DNA of 10,124 nt. Origin: Candidatus Nanopelagicales bacterium (lineage in GTDB: Bacteria; Actinomycetota; Actinomycetes; S36-B12; UBA10799). The notes beneath the pieces were generated by a model. That model was not told where the DNA came from, did not search any database, and saw nothing but the letters and a program-made list of their open reading frames with translations. Below are positions 1 through 5,969 of the stretch, piece after piece (within the stretch, counting starts at the first letter, position 1; each line of letters starts with the position of its first letter). The stretch covers positions 1-10,124 of the forward strand of contig JAUYKX010000134.1 of NCBI GenBank assembly GCA_030699055.1, given 5' to 3'. A program made the position numbers and the translations under genes.

Positions 1-392
1 AATCCCCACGAAAATGTCAGAGCGTAGGTGTTCGCGACCCCGGCCGCACCACCGAAGGGCAACACATTGGACACCAGCGAGCCCGTCAGGTTGAGCGCCA
101 GGGCCTGCCCATGGGCAAGACCGGGGAGGGTGGCCGTGTAAACCCAGGTGTAGATCCACAATCCGATGAGCCAAACCGCGGTAATGCCGAGGACATTTCC
201 CCACCCGAGGCCCATCAAAGCCGCCCATGACTCCGACCAGGCCGCGCCGGACACTTTGGGGAAGAAGACCGCCAACATGAGGGCCGCCACAGCCAAGGAA
301 GCCAAGGACAGGGCCACCTGCAGGCCGGTCGGCCGCCACTGCGCCTGCGGCGGTGGTTCGTTGTGCGGAACGTCCGCCGATGGCCCGGTCAT
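1..392 (-). CDS. YbhN / LPG-synthase-TM family membrane protein (3' end missing)
   Basis: The gene starts at the ATG read from 392 down and leaves the window at base 1, so only 130 residues are visible. After a Pro/Gln-rich, probably cytoplasmic tail (residues 1-21), hydrophobic segments follow at about 23-44 and 62-84. Residues 101-130 hold the conserved Asn-rich/Gly-rich stretch SNVLPFGGAAGVA, typical of the UPF0104/YbhN family (transmembrane part of lysyl-phosphatidylglycerol synthase, also related to archaeal AglD). Members are polytopic inner-membrane proteins of about 300-350 residues, often beside glycosyltransferases or lipid-modifying enzymes; their biochemical role is mostly unsettled. 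The start overlaps the stop of the upstream PIG-L gene as ATGA, which argues for translational coupling and a shared pathway. No catalytic lysyl-transfer domain is visible here. The family call is fairly firm, but transport or flipping of a glycolipid is inference. Confidence 0.8.
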   Translation of the reverse strand, partial: MTGPSADVPHNEPPPQAQWRPTGLQVALSLASLAVAALMLAVFFPKVSGAAWSESWAALMGLGWGNVLGITAVWLIGLWIYTWVYTATLPGLAHGQALALNLTGSLVSNVLPFGGAAGVANTYALTFSWG

Positions 393-1231
393 GACGGCCC
401 GTCGATGTTCAACGGTGATCCGCCAACCCCCACAGCCGGCGCTCCCTGCGCAGCCCGCACGTACCACTCGGTTCCCATCAGGCGAGCGAAAACGAAGTCC
501 GGTAGGCGGAGCAGGACATCAATGGTCCTCAGCCCTTCGTCAGCGGTGACCTGCGAAGAGTGCGCCCGTAACGCCGCTCTCTTCACCGCGACGAAAGGTC
601 GCACATCCACGGCATCCGTGATCTCCGACCGAGGGGTGAACGAGTTTCGCCACACCTCCGGGTCCAGCCCACCGAGTTGCGGCACCAACCACCTCACCCG
701 ATACGCGATAGACACCGCCCAGACCAGAGGTTCTCTCGGAAGCGTCGCCTCCAAGTAAACCGGGGTACCGGCGATCCGGGCGGCTCGCTTCGTCACCCGA
801 TGCACTTGAAGGTGGTCTGGATGCCGGTATCCGCCGTTGCGGTCGTAACCGACGACAACGGAGGCCCGCTCCTCCCGCAGGATCGCGACCAGTCGATCAG
901 CCACCTCCGACACCGGTGTCCGGGCGAATGGAAATTCGGCCCCATCGATGGCCGAACAATCGGCATCACCGTCCAGCCCCGAGTCCGGGTAACCGAGCTG
1001 CACGGATCGGGCCACGCCGAGTGACGCCGCCGCCTCAGCGAGTTCTTCGGACCTGATCCTCGCTAGAGTGCTGCCGCTCGCCACGTCTTCGGATGCCAGA
1101 CCCTCGGCCCCGTCCGTCGCCGTTACGAGCACCACACGGCGACCCGACGCCGCGAGCAGCGCGATGGTGCCACCCGTGAGCAGAGCCTCGTCGTCCGGAT
1201 GAGCATGGACGAAGACGACGGTTCCGGACAC
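389..1231 (-). CDS. PIG-L family zinc-dependent deacetylase
   Basis: A 280-residue protein of the PIG-L/LmbE/MshB fold. These enzymes remove N-acetyl groups from GlcNAc-containing substrates such as GlcNAc-phosphatidylinositol or GlcNAc-inositol. The signature AHPDDE lies at residues 10-15 right after the first beta strand, and HPDHLQVH at 137-144. By comparison with MshB, His11, Asp14 and His140 should bind zinc and Asp13 act as general base. Length fits the family. I chose the GTG at 1231 because it puts the first strand (VSGTVVFVHAHPDDE) at the usual N-terminus; a weak purine run (GAGAGA) lies upstream. The frame stays open further upstream to 1576, but that part is antisense to the divergent glycosyltransferase gene and has no family-like sequence; an ATG at 1303 is possible but would overlap that gene. 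It overlaps the YbhN-type gene by four bases and probably forms an operon with it. The substrate is unknown. Confidence 0.88.
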   Translation of the reverse strand: MSGTVVFVHAHPDDEALLTGGTIALLAASGRRVVLVTATDGAEGLASEDVASGSTLARIRSEELAEAAASLGVARSVQLGYPDSGLDGDADCSAIDGAEFPFARTPVSEVADRLVAILREERASVVVGYDRNGGYRHPDHLQVHRVTKRAARIAGTPVYLEATLPREPLVWAVSIAYRVRWLVPQLGGLDPEVWRNSFTPRSEITDAVDVRPFVAVKRAALRAHSSQVTADEGLRTIDVLLRLPDFVFARLMGTEWYVRAAQGAPAVGVGGSPLNIDGPS

Positions 1232-1288
1232 GGGCGGCAGTCTCTCGCAGTCAGCACCCGGATGAGGTGACTGACGGGAAGGATTCGA
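1232..1288. promoter_or_regulatory. Divergent control region with spaced inverted repeat
   Basis: This 57-base gap separates the PIG-L start from the glycosyltransferase start, so at least part of both control regions must lie here or reach into the coding ends. It contains a perfect 6-base inverted repeat, CAGTCA at 1248-1253 and TGACTG at 1268-1273, with centres 20 bases apart (about two helical turns), the geometry of a dimeric repressor site. I see no TANNNT -10 element on either strand, so promoter positions are not assigned. Confidence 0.35.
1276..1283 (+). promoter_or_regulatory. Ribosome binding site of the glycosyltransferase gene
   Basis: GGGAAGGA ends five bases before the GTG at 1289. 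It is one of the few clear Shine-Dalgarno sites in the window and decides the GTG start. Confidence 0.6.
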
Positions 1289-2461
1289 GTGCGCGTCGCC
1301 CATGTGACCGACTGTTACCTGCCCCGCACGGGTGGAATTGAACTTCAGGTGCGAGGGCTCGCTCACGCCCAACTCGCCGCTGGCATGGAACCGTTTGTCG
1401 TCACGGCCACGCCGGCGAACGAACGGCAGGCATCCATTCCCGGAGAACTGGACGAAGGCGTACCCGTCCACCGTTTGAGCGTTCTGTTGCCCAGTCAATT
1501 GCCCGTCAGCCCTTACGTGAACGGGCGCCTGCGCGAACTGCTGGTCGCGCAACGCGCCGATGTCGTGCATGTCCACGGTGGCTCAATCTCCCCCTTCGCC
1601 TGGCCGGCGCTCCGGACGGCGGTCAAGGCGGGTTTTCCCGCCGTGGTCACGGTTCACTCGGTTTGGGCCCAGTGGGCCGGCCTGTTCGGGGCGGTCAACT
1701 CGATTTCGGGCTGGCGGAGATGGCCGGTCCAGTGGACGGCCGTGAGTGACGTGGCGGCCAAAGATCTTCGGAGCGCGCTGGGTGGTTCGGTGCCGGTCGC
1801 GGTTCTTCCCAACGGGATCGACCTCGGCCGTTGGCGACCCGACGGCAACGACCCATGGTCGCCGCCGGGGGACGGATCCGGAGCCTCGGGAAACCGGCCT
1901 TTCACCGTGGTTTCGGTGGCCCGATTCGCGCCCAGAAAGCGAATGCGGCCCTTGGTCGACATCCTGGAACACGCGCGCGCTACCGTCCCCCAATCGATTC
2001 CGATGCGAGCCGTCCTCATCGGGGATGGGCCGGACCACAACCGGGTGCAGCGGGTATTACAACGCCGGCAGATGACCTGGGTCGAGTGCGTCGGCTGGCG
2101 CAACCACGATCAGATCCGAAGTCTGTACGGCCGGGCGGACGCCTTCATCGCACCGGCTCGATACGAGTCCTTCGGAATCGCCGCTTTGGAGGCCAGAACC
2201 TTCGGCCTACCGGTTGTCACTTTGACCGAATCCGGCACGGCAAGTTTTATCGGCGATGGACGGGAAGGCCTGTTGGCGGCTGACGATGCGGGTTTGGCCC
2301 GAGCGTTGGCCGAGCTGGCCACTCAACCGGAAATGCTGAGTCGAATCCGGAATCACAATCGAAATACAGAGCCCGCTTTCGGCTGGCCCCACGTGGTCCG
2401 GTTGACCGAAGACATCTACGAAGCGGCCTTGGGCACGGCTCCTGGGGCCCGGAACGAATAG
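1289..2461 (+). CDS. GT4 family glycosyltransferase
   Basis: A 390-residue retaining GT-B glycosyltransferase of family 4, which transfers a sugar from a nucleotide-sugar donor, probably at the inner face of the membrane. The N-terminal acceptor domain opens with a strand and the Gly-rich loop PRTGGIE (residues 12-18), followed by DVVHVHG (91-97). The C-terminal donor domain shows PNGID (174-178), SVARFAPRKR (209-218) with the phosphate-contacting Arg/Lys, GDGPDHNRV (245-253), and the E-x7-E motif ESFGIAALE (293-301), then TESGTASFIGDGREGLLA (323-340 region). Length and motif order are complete. It is not obviously MshA, whose N-terminal acceptor loop differs. The start is the GTG with a good ribosome site. 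It diverges from the PIG-L/YbhN pair, a context that suggests its product is later deacetylated; donor and acceptor remain unknown. Confidence 0.9.
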   Translation: MRVAHVTDCYLPRTGGIELQVRGLAHAQLAAGMEPFVVTATPANERQASIPGELDEGVPVHRLSVLLPSQLPVSPYVNGRLRELLVAQRADVVHVHGGSISPFAWPALRTAVKAGFPAVVTVHSVWAQWAGLFGAVNSISGWRRWPVQWTAVSDVAAKDLRSALGGSVPVAVLPNGIDLGRWRPDGNDPWSPPGDGSGASGNRPFTVVSVARFAPRKRMRPLVDILEHARATVPQSIPMRAVLIGDGPDHNRVQRVLQRRQMTWVECVGWRNHDQIRSLYGRADAFIAPARYESFGIAALEARTFGLPVVTLTESGTASFIGDGREGLLAADDAGLARALAELATQPEMLSRIRNHNRNTEPAFGWPHVVRLTEDIYEAALGTAPGARNE

Positions 2462-2475
2462 CACCGGCTCGGTGC
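2461..2475. terminator. Possible bidirectional hairpin between convergent genes
   Basis: GCACCG (2461-2466) and CGGTGC (2470-2475) form a perfect 6-base-pair GC-rich stem with a 3-base loop. It starts at the last base of the glycosyltransferase stop codon and lies in the 27-base gap to the DUF5998 stop. There is no U-tract on either side, so this could be a weak actinobacterial-type terminator or mere chance. Confidence 0.4.
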
Positions 2476-2488
2476 CAGCGAAAGTTGA

Positions 2489-3103
2489 TCAGCCCTCTCG
2501 GGTCACGGCTTCGGACCGAACAGACGTTGCGGCAACGAGCGAATCGGCGAAGTCCACCAACTGGGCAACCCCGTCCGCACCGTCAGCGGCCTCCGACATC
2601 CGGACCGTCAGGTCGTCGTTCGAGGTTGACCCGGAGAAGCCGTGGTCGGCCTCGCATTGCGGATCGCCGCAACCGGCAGGCTCAAGCTCCACCCGGCGCA
2701 CGGCTCCCCATCCGATCGTGAGCATTGCCTCCACCGGCGCCCGACCGGGCACGTACCGCGCGGGGTCGGCAATCACCCGGGTCAGCACGACCGAGTCGAT
2801 CCGGTTCAGCCGAACCGTCTCGGTCGAGGCCGATGCCGTGGAGACCGGGGTCGTCTCGTCAGGACCATGTTCATCGACGTGGGTCACGACCAGATGGTCA
2901 GCCGTCAGCGCGAGGACTGTGATGTGGCGGCGCAGCTCGTCCCGGTCGAACGTCGCCTCGTGATGGACAGCGAAGGAAACAGGCTCGTGACCGCCCAAAC
3001 CGGATTCCAGACAATCGGCCACCAGGCTCGGGTAGTACCCGGCCTGTTCAATGGCGCGGTGAAGGGACGCAACGACCCCTTCGTTATCTGCCATGCGCGG
3101 CAT
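2489..3103 (-). CDS. DUF5998 family protein
   Basis: A 204-residue soluble protein that I recognise as the actinobacteria-restricted DUF5998 family of unknown function. Conserved blocks are AGYYPSLVAD (21-30), VHHEATFDRDELRRHITVLALT (about 46-67) and the EPAGCGDPQCEADHG block (141-155). Cys145, Cys150 and His154 in CxDPxCxADH look like possible metal ligands. There is no signal peptide or membrane segment. Start choice is uncertain. I use the ATG at 3103, with a GGA eight bases upstream. An ATG at 3094 gives the more usual family N-terminus. A TTG at 3124 directly abuts the stop of the upstream PatA-like gene and has GAAGG six bases before it. In every case the gene is in operon position behind the PatA-like gene, suggesting joint expression. 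Family assignment is from memory of conserved blocks; function is not known. Confidence 0.8.
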   Translation of the reverse strand: MPRMADNEGVVASLHRAIEQAGYYPSLVADCLESGLGGHEPVSFAVHHEATFDRDELRRHITVLALTADHLVVTHVDEHGPDETTPVSTASASTETVRLNRIDSVVLTRVIADPARYVPGRAPVEAMLTIGWGAVRRVELEPAGCGDPQCEADHGFSGSTSNDDLTVRMSEAADGADGVAQLVDFADSLVAATSVRSEAVTREG

Positions 3104-3124
3104 TTTCGCATTCCGTCTCGCCAA

Positions 3125-5827
3125 TCACAGCCTTCGGGCCTCCAGATCGGTTCGGGCTTCGGGGCGGGCGACCCGCGCATCGGCGTTCAGCACGGCCACG
3201 CCCCGCGCGTGAACGATCACCGGATCGAGGGAGAGCGACAGGATTTCCGGTAGGTCGTCGCCCAGCCTTCCGATTCTGACGATCAGGTCAATCAGCGCCG
3301 CGATGTCGACGGAAGTAGCCGATCCGTCCGTCCGGCGACCGCCACCCAACAACAGCGGCGATGCCTCGGGCAGCCTGATCAACCGTTCGGCATCGCGCGG
3401 GGTGATCGGAGGAATCATGTATCCGTAATCAGCCAGGATCCGCGGAGCCGGTCCACCCATGCGAAATCGCAACACCGAGCCGAAGAGCGGATCCTCGTTG
3501 GCGTGGAGCACACACCCGATTCCCGGCGGGGCCATTCGCTGCACGACCAACGCCTCTCGGGCTTCCGGCGACAAGGTGGCGGTCACGGACAGATACGCGG
3601 TGCGTAAAGCCCGTTCATTTTCGAGGTTCAGCCGCACGGCGCCCGACTCGACAGCGTTGCTGAACTGGGGCCGCATCGACTTGAGCACCACGGGGAACCC
3701 GATCGAATGCGCGGCCATGACTGCTTGTTCCTCCGACCTGACGGGAATGGCCGGCCACAAGTCAACTCCGTAGGCTGCCAACAGGTCAGTCAACTCGACC
3801 GAGTTCAACCGGTCATCGAAATCACTGGCTTCGCGGCGCCGCAGGCGCCCCGCGGCAATGGCGTGGGCTCGAGGCGGCTCGACCAGGGGAAGGTCGGCGA
3901 CATCGCCGTCGGGGTCCGAGCGCCATCGGACGTACTTGACCACTGCGGACAGCGCCCTGAACGCCGCCTCCACGTCGGGGAACACGGGGACGGATCCGTG
4001 AGCCGGCAACCCGTGTGGTCCGACGTCACCCGCCAACGGCTCCGGTCCCTGGGCGAGCATCACAGCCACGACGGGCTTCGTCGACTCCCTCGCCGACTCG
4101 GCGACCAAGTCCCGCAATTCCTGGTCCCGCATGTCCGGGCCTGCGGCGTGAGCGACAACCAGCATGTCGACCTCGGGATCAGCCAGGCGCTCATTAATGA
4201 GCTGTCGGGCGATTGCGACCTGCTCGCCGTCGAAGTACTCCGCCGAGCCCACCGGGTACAGCCCGAGGCTCGCAGCCGAGTCGACAGCCAGCCTGCCCAA
4301 CGCATGAGAATCGGTGATCACCGCCACTCGGTCGCCCGCCGGCAGCGGTTGCAGAGCGATCAGCGCCGCCGTGTCGGCAAGATCATCCAGGCTGTTCACC
4401 TGAATGATTCCCGCCGCCTCGAAAATCTGATCAATTGCTCTGGGCGACAGGTCAGTTCGGCAGACTTCCGCCCCGAATGGCAGGGTCCGTGCCGCCCGTC
4501 CAGCCCGCATGACGACCACCGGCTTGTTCTGCGCCACGGCGGTCGCCACGCGAACGAACTTCCGCGGGTTCGATATCGACTCCAGGTCAGCGACGATCAG
4601 TCCGGTCCCCTCGTCGTCACCCCAGTACTGCAGCAGTTCACTCACCGACACGTCAGCACCGCTTCCGGCGGACATGAATGCCGTCAACCCGATATCGCGC
4701 CGTTTGAACTGGGCGAGCAACGCCTCGCCAACCGCGGCGCTTTGGCAGAACAAACCCACGCGCCCGCGCCCGGGAAGCTCCGGCGACAGCGAGGCGTTCA
4801 ACAAGGACCGCGGATCGGTGTTGACGATCCCCATCGCCCGAGGGCCGACCAGTCTCATGCCGTCAACCCGAATCCGACCAACCAGTTGCCTTTGCCGCGC
4901 AAGATCCTCCGGGCCGTCGTGACTGGTGCGAATCAGAACCACGCCGCGAACACCGGATGCGGCGCAGTCCGCCAACACTCCGTCCACGTTCTCCGGCGGG
5001 ACGGCGACAACGGCCAATTCAATCGGACCCGCAATGTCTGCCACCTTCGAGTAGGAAGGGACATCCGCGGAATCTCCGTTCTCCGGACTGACCGCCGCCA
5101 AATTGCCCCGGAAACCGGCATCCTTGATGTGCCGCAACAGTTGATCCGCGACTGATCCCTCACTCATCGAGTGGGAAATGACCGCCACCCCGGCCGGGGT
5201 CAACAATGGTGAAATCGAGTTCACGTCGGCCCGGTGTTCCCTGATCCGCGCGATGGCCCGCGTACCGGGAGTCGGATCGATTCCGAAATCGAGTTGGACA
5301 ATCCCCTCCGACAACTCCTGGCTGATCTGATATCCCGCCGCACCGAAGGCTCGAAGCATCGCCTTGTTCTCCGCCAACACTTCGGCACTGAACCGGTGAA
5401 TGCCGTTTTCCCGGGCGATCGCGGCCAAGTGCTCGAGCAGCAACGATCCCAGCCCGCGGCCCTGGCACTCGTCGGCGACAGTGAAGGCGATCTCGGCTTC
5501 GGACCGGGCGACAAGGTCGTAACTGGCCACGGCAATCACCGCACCCCGCAGCAGGGCCACCAGCCCGACGTGATCGTGTTGGTCGACCGCCACGAGCTTG
5601 GCCGCCTCCTTGGCCGCCAAGTCCGGGTTCGCCGTGAAGTAGCGCAACTGCAGCGTCCGCTCGGACAATTTCCCGAAGAACTCGGCCAGCACCTCACCGT
5701 CGCCACGACGGACGGGACGGAGCACGCAGGGTCGACCGTCGGACAAGACGACCTCGGCATCCCAGTGACCCGGGTAGAGGGGTATCTCCCCGGTGGACTG
5801 CAGATTCGACTCCTCCATCCAGGCCAC
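3125..5827 (-). CDS. PatA-like GNAT protein acetyltransferase with degenerate NDP-forming acyl-CoA synthetase body
   Basis: A 900-residue fusion. Residues about 33-183 are a GNAT domain with the acetyl-CoA pyrophosphate loop QGRGLGSLLL (122-131) and a candidate catalytic Glu112 in AEIAFTV. Residues about 205-490 resemble the CoA-binding and ligase-CoA parts of NDP-forming acyl-CoA synthetases (CQSAAVGEAL at 361-370). Residues about 675-885 resemble an ATP-grasp domain (FPVVLKS at 711-717). The GNAT-first order matches the protein acetyltransferase PatA of Streptomyces lividans; Salmonella Pat has the reverse order. Such enzymes acetylate a lysine in acyl-CoA synthetases and shut them down. 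Two phospho-histidine sites of active synthetases look lost: the SHTGS-type site reads FGAEVC (451-456), and the HKTEVGGV-type site in the ATP-grasp part reads SNAVESGAV (723-731). The body is therefore probably a sensor or scaffold. The start is taken as GTG 5827, placed for leaderless translation; ATG 5818 is the alternative. It is divergent to topoisomerase IV and followed by DUF5998. Confidence 0.88.
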   Translation of the reverse strand: MAWMEESNLQSTGEIPLYPGHWDAEVVLSDGRPCVLRPVRRGDGEVLAEFFGKLSERTLQLRYFTANPDLAAKEAAKLVAVDQHDHVGLVALLRGAVIAVASYDLVARSEAEIAFTVADECQGRGLGSLLLEHLAAIARENGIHRFSAEVLAENKAMLRAFGAAGYQISQELSEGIVQLDFGIDPTPGTRAIARIREHRADVNSISPLLTPAGVAVISHSMSEGSVADQLLRHIKDAGFRGNLAAVSPENGDSADVPSYSKVADIAGPIELAVVAVPPENVDGVLADCAASGVRGVVLIRTSHDGPEDLARQRQLVGRIRVDGMRLVGPRAMGIVNTDPRSLLNASLSPELPGRGRVGLFCQSAAVGEALLAQFKRRDIGLTAFMSAGSGADVSVSELLQYWGDDEGTGLIVADLESISNPRKFVRVATAVAQNKPVVVMRAGRAARTLPFGAEVCRTDLSPRAIDQIFEAAGIIQVNSLDDLADTAALIALQPLPAGDRVAVITDSHALGRLAVDSAASLGLYPVGSAEYFDGEQVAIARQLINERLADPEVDMLVVAHAAGPDMRDQELRDLVAESARESTKPVVAVMLAQGPEPLAGDVGPHGLPAHGSVPVFPDVEAAFRALSAVVKYVRWRSDPDGDVADLPLVEPPRAHAIAAGRLRRREASDFDDRLNSVELTDLLAAYGVDLWPAIPVRSEEQAVMAAHSIGFPVVLKSMRPQFSNAVESGAVRLNLENERALRTAYLSVTATLSPEAREALVVQRMAPPGIGCVLHANEDPLFGSVLRFRMGGPAPRILADYGYMIPPITPRDAERLIRLPEASPLLLGGGRRTDGSATSVDIAALIDLIVRIGRLGDDLPEILSLSLDPVIVHARGVAVLNADARVARPEARTDLEARRL

Positions 5828-5969
5828 AGGGCCACGCTAGCGCCACCCGCGCCGAGGCGCCGTCCGACGAGCACCCCATCAGCCCGATCGGGTACTACGG
5901 ACCTGCGGCCGACACACGCCGGTGTCGCCGCCGCCTCCCTGGCGGGACACAGTGGACAATGGCCCAGCC
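5828..5969. promoter_or_regulatory. Divergent promoter region of the PatA-like and topoisomerase IV genes
   Basis: These 142 bases must drive both divergent genes. On the minus strand, TAGCGT (5839 down to 5834) fits the actinobacterial TANNNT -10 box and lies exactly six bases before GTG 5827, as in a leaderless transcript; no convincing -35 box is visible. Near the middle is a perfect 10-base palindrome, CCCGATCGGG (5883-5892), and GCGCCGAGGCGC (5849-5860) can form a short hairpin. On the plus strand GACAAT (5955-5960) is a poor -10 candidate nine bases before ATG 5970. Neither gene has a clear Shine-Dalgarno sequence. Confidence 0.45.

Noticed and set aside
1232..1576. A 115-residue N-terminal extension of the PIG-L deacetylase
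   Set aside because: The extension is antisense to the glycosyltransferase gene, has no family-like sequence and would bury the AHPDDE strand deep in the protein; GTG 1231 gives the normal N-terminus.
1289..2461. The glycosyltransferase and PIG-L genes as mycothiol mshA and mshB
   Set aside because: The glycosyltransferase lacks the MshA-type N-terminal sequence as I remember it, and the deacetylase has only the generic PIG-L motifs. The names would over-claim.
3707..5155. A 482-codon open frame on the plus strand
   Set aside because: It lies wholly antisense to the PatA-like gene. Its translation is rich in Arg, His, Gln and Pro without any family motif, the usual look of a shadow frame in GC-rich DNA.
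3125..5827. An active ADP-forming acetate-CoA ligase
   Set aside because: The overall body fits, but the two histidine sites needed for phosphate transfer do not appear to be present.
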